From assembly GCA_024763035.1 (NCBI GenBank), contig JANTGG010000005.1:1-61098 (forward strand): a stretch of 61,098 nt of DNA, in the 5' to 3' direction. Below are positions 8,432-18,267 of the stretch, one piece after another. The stretch is from Desulfocapsa sp. (lineage in GTDB: Bacteria; Desulfobacterota; Desulfobulbia; Desulfobulbales; Desulfocapsaceae). The notes beneath the pieces were generated by a model. That model worked only from the letters and a program-made list of their open reading frames with translations, was not told the DNA's origin and made no database searches. The position numbers were made by a program, and so were the translations under genes. Each line of letters begins with the position of its first letter. The stretch's first letter is position 1.

Positions 8432-11410
8432 TTACAGTTTGAATCCTCCAACCATATCTTTAAGTTTTTCTGCGGTTTCAGAGAGTTCAGCCGTGCTGCT
8501 TTGTACTTCGCTGCTGGCAGCGGACATCTCTGAGGATGCCTGGCTGACCATGGTGATATCCTGGGCGATCTGACCCGATACCGCAGAACTTTGAGCCACA
8601 TTCTCATTCACTTCGCTGAGTCCCTGTGCAGCCTGAGCCACGTTTGAGGCAATTTCATCGGTGGCGGCGGTCTGTTCCTTCACGGCACCAGTGATGGTGC
8701 TTACCGTATCGTTCACATTGTTGATAACCTCAGTGATCCGTTCGATCTGCGTGACTGTGTCTGATGTTGAGTTTTGAATATCTTCAATCTGGGTTTTAAT
8801 CTGCCCCGTGGCATCGGCGGTCTGTTTGGCAAGCTCCTTGATTTCATTTGCCACCACGGCAAATCCCTTTCCTGCCTCACCGGCACGAGCGGCTTCGATG
8901 GTGGCATTTAAGGCGAGCAGGTTGGTCTGCCCGGAGATATCGGTGATCACTTCAGTGACTTTGCTGATTTCACTGGCTGCAAGTCCGAGCTGCTGAACTT
9001 TTGTCGTTGCACTTTTTGCCTCTTCCACTGCTTCACCGGTGACCTTGCTTGCCTGCTCGGTGTTGTTGTTTACATCACTAATGGTGGCTGTCATCTCCTC
9101 TGCTGCTGATGCCACAATATTCATATTGGTTGTTGTCTCTTCGGTGGCAGCTGCAACAGAGTCCATATTGACGCTCATCTCTTCTGCTGCGGTGGCAACT
9201 GTGTTGGATTGATCCGACACATTATCGGCACTGCCGGACATCTGTTCGGCGATTGCGGACAGTTCTGTGGTGGCAGAAGAAATGGTGACCACACCCTGCA
9301 CCACCTCTTTAAGCATCTTCTGCAGTTTGTTGATGAAATTGTTAAAGTTTGTGGAAAGTTCCTGCAGTTCGTCGTAGTTGGATTGTTTGTAGACGTTACA
9401 TTCTGTACAGTCTTTCATCTTGCCGCTGGTTACCTCGATGCAGTCCGGGTTGTTGGACAGTGTTCCACTGACCTCCCAGCACATCCCTTTTGTTCCGTAA
9501 CTTCTGCAGTTGGGTTCCTGGCATTGCATCACATCGGAGCAGTTCGGGCAGTCCACCTGCAGACGCTGGGTAAGATCTCCTTCACCCTGAGACAGTTTTG
9601 CCAGATTGTTGACAACGACTTTGATGGGAGCCATCACCAGACGCAGCATGAAAACAGCAGTCACGACGATAATGATTGCACTGATAACAGCGATCAGTGT
9701 CGACATCTGGCGAATGGAGCGTACTGGTGCCAGGGCTTCTTCTTCATCGATCTTTGTGATAAGTGCCCAGGTGAGGTCACCCACTTTTACAGGAGCATGG
9801 GAGATCAGTACCAGATCCTTATTATAGTCGTAGCCTATATCTATTCCGCTTTCACCGGCAAGGGATTCCTTGACCATTTCAGAATCATCTTTTCCTTTAT
9901 CCGGATTGGCAAAAGAACCTTTCACCGTGTGGGCATCATCTTCGATGGAGTCGGAACGCATCAGATAGTCTGATCCTACCAGGTAGCTTTCACCTGTTTT
10001 CCCCATACCCTCCCGCTGCTGCATGATCGCATTGATAGCATCAAGGGAGAGGTGCAAAGCAACGACCATTTCCACTTCGCCCTCATGGATTAACGGGGAA
10101 GCGATAAAGGCTGCCGGCTCATTGTTACTTGGAGCATAGGGGGCAAAGTCGGCAATTGCGTATGCCTTCTTTTCCAGAACCTCACGAAACAGGGTGCCCA
10201 GGTTGGATGTTGCATATTTTCCGTTTTTAAAATTTGTCTGATAATCTGCTTCACGTGCAGCCGAATAAAAACAGTAGCCGTCCGGGGTCATCAAAAAGAG
10301 ATCATAGTATCCGTAAGCCTCGACATATTTGGCGTAAAATTCTTTTCCCCCGGCATCTGTGGGCACAAAGGCTTCTGCGATGTCAATTTCAGAGAGAATA
10401 GCCCATTTCAGCCCCATAATAGTAATGGGAGCAGCCGCAGAGAGTACAGGGTTGCCGTTGTAGTCGATGATGACATCGGTTTTGTCTTCTCCGGCAAGGG
10501 CCCAGCGGACTGCCTCTGTGTCAGCAGATCCTTTTTCCGGATTGCTGAAGGAGGCTTTAAGGGAATGGTTTTGCGGGTCAAGGAAGGAATCCGAACGCAT
10601 CAGCTTGTCGGGACCGACCAGATAGGTTTCTCCGGTCTTTCCCAGTCCTTCCCGCTCATCCATGATACCCTGCAGAACTTCCAGGGAAATCTGCAGGGCA
10701 ACCACACCAGTCTGCTTACCTGTGGAGAGGATGGGAGCTGCCAGAAACATGGCTGGTTCATTGTTGCTCGCGGCATAGGGAGAAAAGTCAATCAGTATGG
10801 TTTTACCCATCTTTGCCTGTTGAAACGCACGGGCAAGCCCGGAATCCTTGTACGGACCATTTACAAGATCTGTCTTGTAGTCTGCCTCTTTTGCCTGGGT
10901 GTGAACCACAATGCCATCCATATCGATAACAAAAAAATCATGGTATGCAGTGGCTTTTATAAAATCGTCAATGATTGAGGCGAAACGTATGTACTCCGGA
11001 GATTTGTAGCCACTGTTGAGATACTCTTTATAGTCGCTCATCGCTTTGGTGCAGATGGAACGACTCTGCTGGGCGGCGATATCTGTCTGCCACTGTTGTG
11101 CCATCAGCTCTATGGCTTTTTTCTTGTTATGCTGGATGGCACTGAGGCTGTTAAATGCTTCGTCCTGCATGGTGCTGACCGTTTCCATCAGCACGTTCAT
11201 ATCTCCCTGTCGTTCTTTGAAAAAATTTTCAATCTGGGTCTTTTTTATCTCCCGCACTCCGGTAAGTTGATTGAAACTTGCATTTTTTAACGCAGTGCTG
11301 GAGTGATGGGACGATATAAAGCCGCTGATGAGCAGCGGAATGATACCGATGGCGAGAAAGGACGCGATTAATTTGACTCCAATTCGTTTAAAAAGCCGTA
11401 AAAATTTCAT
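8432..11410 (-). CDS. Methyl-accepting chemotaxis protein with two tandem cache domains and a Cys-rich insert
   Basis: 992-aa membrane chemoreceptor. TM1 about residues 11-32. The periplasmic region holds two copies of a cache-type unit (about 158-346 and 370-560). Each copy has an EADY, SNNEPA, (E)REGxGKTGExYLVG, MRSDS order, so the sensor is an internal duplication. TM2 is about 570-595, then a short HAMP-like stretch ([20 protein letters not shown]). Next comes an unusual cytoplasmic cluster of eight cysteines at 621, 624, 630, 635, 644, 657, 668 and 671, resembling the 'two-CW' module. From about 700 on is the MCP signalling coiled coil with the hairpin tip [20 protein letters not shown]. 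It probably signals to CheA/CheW to control flagellar motion. It lies 59 bp downstream of the small gene at 11470 and may share its sigma54 promoter. Confidence 0.92.
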   Translation of the reverse strand: MKFLRLFKRIGVKLIASFLAIGIIPLLISGFISSHHSSTALKNASFNQLTGVREIKKTQIENFFKERQGDMNVLMETVSTMQDEAFNSLSAIQHNKKKAIELMAQQWQTDIAAQQSRSICTKAMSDYKEYLNSGYKSPEYIRFASIIDDFIKATAYHDFFVIDMDGIVVHTQAKEADYKTDLVNGPYKDSGLARAFQQAKMGKTILIDFSPYAASNNEPAMFLAAPILSTGKQTGVVALQISLEVLQGIMDEREGLGKTGETYLVGPDKLMRSDSFLDPQNHSLKASFSNPEKGSADTEAVRWALAGEDKTDVIIDYNGNPVLSAAAPITIMGLKWAILSEIDIAEAFVPTDAGGKEFYAKYVEAYGYYDLFLMTPDGYCFYSAAREADYQTNFKNGKYATSNLGTLFREVLEKKAYAIADFAPYAPSNNEPAAFIASPLIHEGEVEMVVALHLSLDAINAIMQQREGMGKTGESYLVGSDYLMRSDSIEDDAHTVKGSFANPDKGKDDSEMVKESLAGESGIDIGYDYNKDLVLISHAPVKVGDLTWALITKIDEEEALAPVRSIRQMSTLIAVISAIIIVVTAVFMLRLVMAPIKVVVNNLAKLSQGEGDLTQRLQVDCPNCSDVMQCQEPNCRSYGTKGMCWEVSGTLSNNPDCIEVTSGKMKDCTECNVYKQSNYDELQELSTNFNNFINKLQKMLKEVVQGVVTISSATTELSAIAEQMSGSADNVSDQSNTVATAAEEMSVNMDSVAAATEETTTNMNIVASAAEEMTATISDVNNNTEQASKVTGEAVEEAKSATTKVQQLGLAASEISKVTEVITDISGQTNLLALNATIEAARAGEAGKGFAVVANEIKELAKQTADATGQIKTQIEDIQNSTSDTVTQIERITEVINNVNDTVSTITGAVKEQTAATDEIASNVAQAAQGLSEVNENVAQSSAVSGQIAQDITMVSQASSEMSAASSEVQSSTAELSETAEKLKDMVGGFKL

Positions 11411-11469
11411 CTGTTATTCTCCGAGAGAAGGTGAGGGAAATATAATAAACATGTCTTGTCTGAAGCTGC

Positions 11470-11874
11470 TTATCCGTATCCGGTTTGGATCTCTGTCTGG
11501 ACACCGGGGGAGTCTGCTGTCATCTTTTTTATGACGGCATCAATGGTAATTGTCTTGTCTTCCAGAAATGCAATAAAGCTGGGTTGCAGGAAATGGGCTT
11601 TACGGATGGTTTCCCTGTCGCTGTCTGCAAGGATGAGGATGACACGAAAATTTGTGAAGGAATGTTTCTGCCTGAGCAGATGATCCAGTTCGTGTGAATC
11701 GGCAGCAAAAAGAAGAAGCAGGTCGCCGCTGCGCAGGGAGAGGGCAGATGGCGAGAGGAATGGCGAATCTCCGGCGAGAATGGTCATGTTATCCAGTTCG
11801 GAGAGAGCGGACAACTGCTGAAGATAGCGTCTGCTGCTGTCAGATTCTCCCGCTGCATAAAAAAACGTATTCAT
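11470..11874 (-). CDS. Small receiver-like protein of unknown function, predicted sigma54-dependent
   Basis: 134 aa, cytoplasmic, no recognised family. The pattern of hydrophobic strands (NTFFYAAG, GDLLLLFAAD, FRVILILADSD, PSFIAFLED) alternating with helices resembles a degenerate response-regulator receiver. However, the acidic pocket and phospho-acceptor Asp are not clearly in place. The ATG at 11874 has a strong ribosome site (AGGAGGAAGC). Upstream lie a -24/-12 promoter at 11912-11927 and a double site at 12024-12060, just past the gene of an NtrC-type activator. It is followed closely by the chemoreceptor gene. An adaptor or pseudo-receiver linking the two-component system to chemotaxis is a plausible inference, no more. 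Confidence 0.6.
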   Translation of the reverse strand: MNTFFYAAGESDSSRRYLQQLSALSELDNMTILAGDSPFLSPSALSLRSGDLLLLFAADSHELDHLLRQKHSFTNFRVILILADSDRETIRKAHFLQPSFIAFLEDKTITIDAVIKKMTADSPGVQTEIQTGYG

Positions 11875-11911
11875 GCTTCCTCCTGTGTTTTTTATTACTA
11901 CCGGGTAGTGT

Positions 11912-11927
11912 AGCAGGAAGCATGCCA
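11912..11927 (-). promoter_or_regulatory. Sigma54 (-24/-12) promoter candidate
   Basis: Read on the minus strand: TGGCATGCTTCCTGCT. Against the consensus TGGCACGNNNNTTGCW it differs only at the sixth and twelfth positions, and the invariant GG and GC are correctly spaced. The start of transcription would be near 11900, giving a leader of about 28 nt before the ATG at 11874. Confidence 0.7.
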
Positions 11928-12023
11928 GAAGACATGTTTGATGCTAGCTGTGCTTACATCTTGATATTACATGAAGATATATTTTATCAATAGCCGCGTG
12001 GAAGGACGTCCCGGGAAGTTGCA

Positions 12024-12060
12024 CACAAAAGTGAACAGGGTAATGGTCACTTTTGTGAAC
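12024..12060. promoter_or_regulatory. Double upstream activator site
   Basis: CACAAAAGTGAAC (12024-12036) and CACTTTTGTGAAC (12048-12060) form direct repeats of CAC-WWWW-GTGAAC, 24 bp apart. They can also be read as an 11-bp perfect inverted repeat (12024-12034 with 12047-12057). The centre is about 115 bp upstream of the -24 box at 11927, a typical distance for an NtrC-type enhancer. The neighbouring activator gene (12182-13585) is the obvious candidate binder. Confidence 0.55.
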
Positions 12061-12181
12061 AATGCTTCGGGCTGTTGAATGGGGAGGTCCGGGTGGAACG
12101 GGATGGTGATGGTATATCTGTATTATGGTTGCAGGGTGATCTGTTTGTTTCACATGCAACAATAGATGCAGGAAACCGGAT

Positions 12182-13585
12182 TCAGGTGGAGTTTTTCAAA
12201 CCGTATTTTTCCCGCAGCTGATAGAGGCGGGTTCGGGAAAGCTTTGATATGGTGCAGGCAAGGGTGATATTCCCCCCGGTATGGTGAAGAAGATCCTGAA
12301 TGTACTGGTGTTCACAGTTGTTTTTATGTTCCTGCCATGAAGTAGGTGCAGGCGGCACCACGGCTGCCATGGGAATGGAGGGGGGGATTGACGGCCCTGT
12401 TGTCTTCATTGTGCATTTTGCATGGTTTACGCGGAAATGTTCCGGCAGGTGATTGGCAAACAGGGTTGGAACCCCCACGGCACAGGCAACAACCTGTTCC
12501 AGTGTCTGCTGCAGCTCCCGAATGTTTCCCGGCCAGTCATAACTCATGAGATGGACAATAAAATCCGGATCAATCCCTTTGCACTGCATATTGGAGCGGT
12601 CGCATATCTGTGCCAGGAAGTATCTGGTCAGCGCCTTGATGTCTTCCTTTCGTTTTCTTAAAGGGGGCGGGCTGCAGGAAAAGGCATTCAGCCTGTACAA
12701 CAGGTCTTTTCTAAATGTCCCCCTGGCGACGCAGTTATGAATATCCACGTTGGTTGCGGCAATAACCCGAAAGTTGCTCTGTTTTTCCCGTGTGGATCCA
12801 ACGGGACGGAAGACGTGTTCCTGCAGCAGTCGTAAAAACTTTTTTTGTATCTGCAGGGGGAGTTCTCCAATTTCGTCAAGGAACAGGGTTCCACCGTCGG
12901 CAAGCTGAACAAGCCCCTCTCTGCTGCTTTCTGCTCCCGTAAAAGCACCTTTTTCATGTCCAAAGAGGGTGGATTCGATAAGGGTTTCCGGTAAAGCGGC
13001 ACAGTCAACGGTTATGAAATTACCGGCGGCACGTCGGCTGTTTTTGTGAATCGTTCGGGCAAAGAGATCTTTTCCTGTTCCGGTTTCGCCGGTGATGAGG
13101 ACGCTTGCATCGGAAGAGGCTGCCTTGGCAACGTGATCCAGGCATTTTGTCAGGAGGGAACTGCTGCCCACGATATGATCCCTGCGCAGTACGATGGGAA
13201 TGGAGTTTTCCCTGTGTTTTTCCCTGCGGTACTGCAGCACCCGGGTCAGGTGAAGCAGGAGTTCGCGGATGACATTGGGTTTTTCAATGTATGCCCAGGA
13301 ACCGCTGGTAATCGCTTTTTCCGCCCCATTCACGTCACCTTTACCGGTTATAATGATGACCTCGGGAGAAGATGCTGCTGTTTTCAGTTCTGCCAGTACA
13401 TCCAGACCGTTTCCGTCGGGCAGCTGCACGTCGAGAAAGATAACATCATAGTTGCCTGCTGCTACCTGCGGCATACCTTCTGCAAGTGTTGCAGCACAGT
13501 CTGCATGGTGGCCGGAGCGTTGCAGATGGGTTGTGAGCATTTCCTGGAGCATGATGTCATCATCAATGATAAAAATTTCAGCCAT
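12182..13585 (-). CDS. NtrC-family sigma54-dependent response regulator
   Basis: 467 aa. The receiver domain, about 1-118, has the acidic pair IIDDD and phospho-acceptor Asp52 in FLDVQLPDGNG. The AAA+ domain, about 138-365, has Walker A GETGTGKD at 166-173, the sigma54-contacting GAFTGA loop at 213-218, Walker B GGTLFLDEIGEL, and the arginine region DLLYRLNAF. A Fis-type helix-turn-helix lies at the C-terminus (GGNITLACTISKLSRTRLYQLREKYGL). It should drive sigma54 promoters when phosphorylated by the overlapping hybrid kinase gene. The 8-bp overlap with that gene indicates translational coupling. The nearest candidate target is the -24/-12 promoter at 11912-11927. Confidence 0.93.
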   Translation of the reverse strand: MAEIFIIDDDIMLQEMLTTHLQRSGHHADCAATLAEGMPQVAAGNYDVIFLDVQLPDGNGLDVLAELKTAASSPEVIIITGKGDVNGAEKAITSGSWAYIEKPNVIRELLLHLTRVLQYRREKHRENSIPIVLRRDHIVGSSSLLTKCLDHVAKAASSDASVLITGETGTGKDLFARTIHKNSRRAAGNFITVDCAALPETLIESTLFGHEKGAFTGAESSREGLVQLADGGTLFLDEIGELPLQIQKKFLRLLQEHVFRPVGSTREKQSNFRVIAATNVDIHNCVARGTFRKDLLYRLNAFSCSPPPLRKRKEDIKALTRYFLAQICDRSNMQCKGIDPDFIVHLMSYDWPGNIRELQQTLEQVVACAVGVPTLFANHLPEHFRVNHAKCTMKTTGPSIPPSIPMAAVVPPAPTSWQEHKNNCEHQYIQDLLHHTGGNITLACTISKLSRTRLYQLREKYGLKNST

Positions 13586-16445
13586 TGTCCAGCACCTCTC
13601 TCACAGCGTTTGCCAGTCTGTGTTTTAAAATAGGTTTAAGAATAAATTTTTTTATTCCAATGGCGATTGCCTGCTCATTCGTCATAGTCTCGCTGAATCC
13701 GCTGCATAAGATAACGGGAAAATCGGGGTGCAGTTGAAGCACTTCTTTCGCAAGAGTTATTCCGGTCATTTCAGGCATGGTCATATCGGTAATAAGAAGG
13801 TCAAAGTTATCCTGATTTCTTTTGTAATGATTCAGTGCATCCCGCCCATTGCCGAAGGCAGTCGTCGTGTAGCCGAGATTGTGGAGCATTCGCTGCAGAA
13901 GATCAATGATCGCCGGTTCATCATCAACGAGCAGGATGTGTTCATGACCTGCCGGAATATTCTCGATACGGACAGGTGTTGAATTTCCCACATCTCCATT
14001 GATAACAGGAAGATAGACATGAAAGACAGTCCCTTCTCCCACACGGCTGCGAACAGTGATTTCCCCCTTGTGCTGCCTGATGATACCGTGAATCACCGAG
14101 AGGCCGAGTCCGGTGCCTTCTCCTGTCTTTTTGGTGGTGAAAAACGGGTCGAAAATTTTGTCCAGAGTGGCAGCATTTATTCCGCAGCCGGTATCACGTA
14201 TCTGTAGATCGAGGTAGGTTCCCGTCTCCAGCCGGGCAGATTGAAACAGTGAGTCCGCATCTGTTATCAGTATCTCAGACAGGGTAACGGTAAGGGTCCC
14301 GCAGTCGTTTCTCATGGCATGTCTGGCATTTGTGCAGAGGTTCAGCAGCACCTGGTGAATTTGGGTCGGGTCTGCCAGTACCTGGCGGCACTCTGAGTCG
14401 ATGTGTTGCTCTATACGGATGGTTGCCGGCAGTGAGGATTGCAGCAGTTTAAATGCTTCTTTGACAATGCTCTGAATATGGATGGGAGTAAACTGGATTT
14501 CTGTCTGGCGGCTGAAGGCAAGAATCTGCTTCACCAGTTCTGCCGCCCTGTTTCCAGCTTTTAAGAGCTGCACAATATCCTGTCGGGCGGGTTCATCTGC
14601 GGGGAGCTGGTCCTTTGCCATTTCCCCGTATCCGAGGATGGCTGCAAGAATATTGTTGAAATCATGGGCAATTCCTCCGGCAAGGGTGCCGATGGCTTCC
14701 ATCTTTCCTGCCTGTCGCAGCTGTTTCTCAAGGGACACTTCACGGGTAACATCACGCTTCATGGCGACGAAATTTGTGACCTGTCCCTGATCGTTGTGTA
14801 CTGCTGTGATGGTGGCGTCTTCTTCAAAGAGCGAGCCGTCTTTTTTCCTGTTGATCAGGTGTCCGTGCCATGCTCCTTTCTGAAGAAGGTCGTTCCACAT
14901 CTGTTTGTAAAAAACAGCATTGTGTTTACCACTCTTCAGGAGACGCGGGTTTTCTCCAAGTATCTCTTCCCGTCTGTATCCGGTGAGCTTTTCAAAGGCA
15001 GGATTGGTATACTGAACATCCCCCTTCAGATCTGTAAGTATCACACTTTCATACGCCTGGTCGATGGCGTGCAGCAGCAAGTCCTGTTTTTCCCGCACGA
15101 TGTTCAGTTCATTGAATTCACTTATCGAGCGGGCTATTCCATCTATCAGATCCCGCTCTTCTTTCAGAAACGGTCCTTCGTCCCGTGGTGGTTGCTCTTC
15201 AAGATAAAAGACTTCAACGGCACCACATGGGGTGCCGTGTATGATGATCCCGGCACTTTGTTTCCATTGTGTTTCCGCAAACGGTTCGCTGATCCATTCC
15301 TGATCGTGAAATGTGAGTCTTGCACAGGTGATCTCCGGATACTGCCAGGCGGGCGGCAGTAATGCGACAAGTTCCCGGTGTGTTTCCTGCATGGATTTTT
15401 GCTTGCGAATCAGTTCAGCCACCGCATACATGCAGTGCAGTTCTTTGATTCGCTCCCCCATGTCGCCGAGCAAGTCATTTTGTCCGATCTCTATCTCTCT
15501 GCATCTGGAAATGCTTTCTGTGAGCTGCCGGTTTACGTGCAGCAGGGAACGATAACGCCAGAATGCCATGGGAAGTGCCACGACAAGGAGGAGAAGGATA
15601 CCCAGGGCTGAGATTCGTTTTGCTGTCCAGTAGCGTTGTTTTTCACTGAACCATTTCTGCTGAAACTGCTCGAAAAGAGATCCCTTGGCAGATTTCAGAT
15701 CTCTGGTGTACTTGTCCACTGTTGGCAGTATATCAGCGTGAGGACCAGCTTTGTGCATGGCAAAATAGGCGGAGGAGGGGTTGAAGACGATGGAAGTCTG
15801 ATAGATGTCGCTTACCCGCTGTTCTGAAAAGCCGAAGGTGTTGTTTATTGCCACAGCGTCCACTTCATTTCTGTGAAGGGCGGCTATTGCTGCGGGATTA
15901 TCACCGAAAAAGACATAGTGTGCCTGGATTCCAAGATCTGCCAACAGGTTTTGCAGGGCTTCGGAGGTTGAGCTTTTTCGTACGACTCCGATTCTTTTAT
16001 TTTGCAAATCGAAGAGGGTGTTTATTTTCAGTTTATGGGTGTATATTGTTTCCCAGAATGTCCATACCGGCTCCTGAGAGAAACTGAGAAACTCCAGTCG
16101 TTCACTGTTTTTTTCAAGGGCAGGAATTATGTCCAGTTTCTTTTCCCGGATCAGCTCAAAGCATTCCTCCAGATCGCAGGGAATGTATTCAAGATTCCAT
16201 CCTTCTTTTTCTGCTGTATAGTTGAGGATATCAACAAACAGTCCTTGTGCACTGTCTTCATAGTAAACGATTGGTTTATTTGGAAAAATTCCGACTCGAA
16301 GTGCTTTCCTGTTGTTTGCTGCTGCAGGCAGCGACCCTGTGACACAGAGAAGGATGAGTACGAGTGTTGCGATGTGTGGGGTGGTACCACTGATAAATTG
16401 TCGAAATGGAGAAATCATGGAAAGGGTGTCGCGGCTTATGAGCAT
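13578..16445 (-). CDS. Hybrid histidine kinase with periplasmic solute-binding (SBP_bac_3) sensor
   Basis: 955 aa. An N-terminal hydrophobic export signal (about 20-43) is followed by a periplasmic SBP_bac_3-type domain, about 48-275 ([56 protein letters not shown]). A TM segment spans about 283-302. Then come a linker or GAF-like region, a PAS domain around 455-575 ([26 protein letters not shown]), and HisKA with the His in [19 protein letters not shown]. HATPase_c ([32 protein letters not shown]) and a receiver ([13 protein letters not shown], late FILKPI) complete it. It likely senses an amino acid or organic-acid type ligand and phosphorylates the overlapping NtrC-type regulator. The start is uncertain; an in-frame ATG nine codons later is also possible. 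It overlaps the upstream cyclase gene by 10 bp. Confidence 0.92.
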   Translation of the reverse strand: MLISRDTLSMISPFRQFISGTTPHIATLVLILLCVTGSLPAAANNRKALRVGIFPNKPIVYYEDSAQGLFVDILNYTAEKEGWNLEYIPCDLEECFELIREKKLDIIPALEKNSERLEFLSFSQEPVWTFWETIYTHKLKINTLFDLQNKRIGVVRKSSTSEALQNLLADLGIQAHYVFFGDNPAAIAALHRNEVDAVAINNTFGFSEQRVSDIYQTSIVFNPSSAYFAMHKAGPHADILPTVDKYTRDLKSAKGSLFEQFQQKWFSEKQRYWTAKRISALGILLLLVVALPMAFWRYRSLLHVNRQLTESISRCREIEIGQNDLLGDMGERIKELHCMYAVAELIRKQKSMQETHRELVALLPPAWQYPEITCARLTFHDQEWISEPFAETQWKQSAGIIIHGTPCGAVEVFYLEEQPPRDEGPFLKEERDLIDGIARSISEFNELNIVREKQDLLLHAIDQAYESVILTDLKGDVQYTNPAFEKLTGYRREEILGENPRLLKSGKHNAVFYKQMWNDLLQKGAWHGHLINRKKDGSLFEEDATITAVHNDQGQVTNFVAMKRDVTREVSLEKQLRQAGKMEAIGTLAGGIAHDFNNILAAILGYGEMAKDQLPADEPARQDIVQLLKAGNRAAELVKQILAFSRQTEIQFTPIHIQSIVKEAFKLLQSSLPATIRIEQHIDSECRQVLADPTQIHQVLLNLCTNARHAMRNDCGTLTVTLSEILITDADSLFQSARLETGTYLDLQIRDTGCGINAATLDKIFDPFFTTKKTGEGTGLGLSVIHGIIRQHKGEITVRSRVGEGTVFHVYLPVINGDVGNSTPVRIENIPAGHEHILLVDDEPAIIDLLQRMLHNLGYTTTAFGNGRDALNHYKRNQDNFDLLITDMTMPEMTGITLAKEVLQLHPDFPVILCSGFSETMTNEQAIAIGIKKFILKPILKHRLANAVREVLDNG

Positions 16446-18040
16446 TTTTGGCTTTTGTTTCTGTACATCGCCGAGTCTGCTTTGGAAAGAAGGGTCTCTA
16501 CGTCCAGACCGTCTTCGGGATACATACTGATTCCCCCACTGACTCCCACCTGCCGATGAAGCGTGTCGGTGTCGATGTCGAGTTCGATCGGTTCTTCAAT
16601 CGCAAAGGCCAGTTTATCAAAAACGCCTTCGGCTTCGCCGCGGTTGTTGGTGTGCAATAAAACGACAAACTCGTCTCCTCCCATGCGTGCCACTGTATCT
16701 TCATCGCGAAGCAGTTTTTTCATTCGCAGGGCGACCTCCTGCAGCACTTTGTCACCCGCCTTATGACCGAGGGTGTCATTTATTTCCTTAAAACGATCAA
16801 GGTCAAGGTAAAGGATGGCAAAGAGTGTCTGGTTCCGTTTGGCACGGGCAAGAGCCTGGGAGAGCCTGTCGTACAGGAGATTGCGGTTCGGGAGTTCGGT
16901 GAGTGTGTCGATGGTGGCAAGCTGCCGTAATTTTTTTTCTGCAGCAAATTTCTTACAGTTTGCAGAGGCGGCTTTCCAGCTTCCGATGCCGAGGATGAAG
17001 ACAAACAAGATATTGAGATAGATAAATTTTGCCAGGTAGGGGTGCTGGTAGCGGGTAAGAACTTTTCTGGACACAAAGGAAACCAGTTTCCAGTAATAAT
17101 TGCGGTTGGTGAGTGGTGGGTGAGTGGCGGGCTCAACCATGCTTGAATTGTTGCAGGATGTGATCTTGTCGGTAAAGGGGAAGATGGTTGCAAAGGTGTA
17201 CAGACCCTGTCGGGTGGTAAATTGTCCGGTTTCCTTGCTGTTTATGGTATTCCAGGCCTTCTTGTCCTGGTTTTTCAGTGTTCTCTCAACCCGTGCCGGA
17301 AACATGAAGCCCCAGTTTTTTTCGGGGCTGTCCGAACGCAGCCAGTAACCGTCCGAATTGAGCAGCATGATTTCTCCGGCACTGACGGCAGACAAGTCGT
17401 CCATGCGGCTGGTAATTGCCTGTCCCCTGTAATTGATGATAATAACCCCTTCCCTGGTATCGTTTGGACCAATAATGGGCATACCCAGACGAAGCATGGG
17501 ATTCAGGGGCTTTTCAACGATGCCGTGTTCAATATTCAGATCGAGGGGGGAAGCGAAGATCTTACCCTTGCTGAGGGCCAGGGTATCCCTAAAGTAATAG
17601 CGGTTGCTTTTATCCTGAAGCTGGTCGGCAGGAATTACCTGGGAGTGATTGTCTGTCCTGTCTATCCTGACCCTTTCCATTCCATCGGAATCCAGCAGTC
17701 GTATCTGGACGTACATCTTTTTATATATGGAAAAGGAATAAAATCCTGTCCTGGTGATTTCCAGAAGTTCTTCAGCAGAGATCTGACTGCGGTGAAAAGT
17801 GTAATGGTCAACCAGGATTTTCAGGTCGGAGATTACATCCTGCATCATACTGTGGATAATTTTTTCCTGCTGCTGCACGATAAAATGCTCTTCCTGACGA
17901 AAGGCCTCCCTTCGTGTCCTGTTGGCATAAAAATAAAAACCGATGGAAAGGGTGAGGACAAGCAGGGTCGCCGGAATAAAAATAAAGAGAAATTCTTTTA
18001 TGAAAACAGGAGACCTTTTTTCGTGTGGAGAATGAGTCAT
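16436..18040 (-). CDS. Membrane diguanylate cyclase with periplasmic sensor domain
   Basis: 534 aa. TM1 about 14-33, a periplasmic sensor about 40-325 of dCache-like type (IRLLDSDGMERVRIDRTDN, YYFRDTLALSKGKIFASPLDLN), TM2 about 335-355, then a GGDEF domain about 375-530. The active site is the canonical MGGDEF, preceded five residues upstream by the RxxD inhibitory site (RDED). It should therefore make cyclic di-GMP from two GTP with product feedback. There is no EAL domain. It is the first gene of a three-gene overlapping operon with the hybrid kinase and the NtrC-type regulator. This joins second-messenger output to the two-component pathway that precedes the chemoreceptor. Confidence 0.92.
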   Translation of the reverse strand: MTHSPHEKRSPVFIKEFLFIFIPATLLVLTLSIGFYFYANRTRREAFRQEEHFIVQQQEKIIHSMMQDVISDLKILVDHYTFHRSQISAEELLEITRTGFYSFSIYKKMYVQIRLLDSDGMERVRIDRTDNHSQVIPADQLQDKSNRYYFRDTLALSKGKIFASPLDLNIEHGIVEKPLNPMLRLGMPIIGPNDTREGVIIINYRGQAITSRMDDLSAVSAGEIMLLNSDGYWLRSDSPEKNWGFMFPARVERTLKNQDKKAWNTINSKETGQFTTRQGLYTFATIFPFTDKITSCNNSSMVEPATHPPLTNRNYYWKLVSFVSRKVLTRYQHPYLAKFIYLNILFVFILGIGSWKAASANCKKFAAEKKLRQLATIDTLTELPNRNLLYDRLSQALARAKRNQTLFAILYLDLDRFKEINDTLGHKAGDKVLQEVALRMKKLLRDEDTVARMGGDEFVVLLHTNNRGEAEGVFDKLAFAIEEPIELDIDTDTLHRQVGVSGGISMYPEDGLDVETLLSKADSAMYRNKSQKCS

Positions 18041-18267
18041 CGTATTTTTCAGAAGTCAGTTAGCAGTGGGAGTTGCCGGTGAAGCACAGGTGCCGGTACC
18101 CATTCAGACAGCCTGTCCCACTGAAGAGGCGCATTGTATGCTGTTTGGTTGAATGTTTGTGGTGATCTGCTTTTTATTTAATCACAGACAAAAATTAAAT
18201 TACACCAGATTTTTTTCTGCCGGTCTTTTCCTTTGCCCTTTCTCCCGTTTCCTTTTACTCTTTGACC

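Noticed and set aside
9209-9973. 254-codon plus-strand frame
   Set aside because: Antisense to the chemoreceptor; no independent support.
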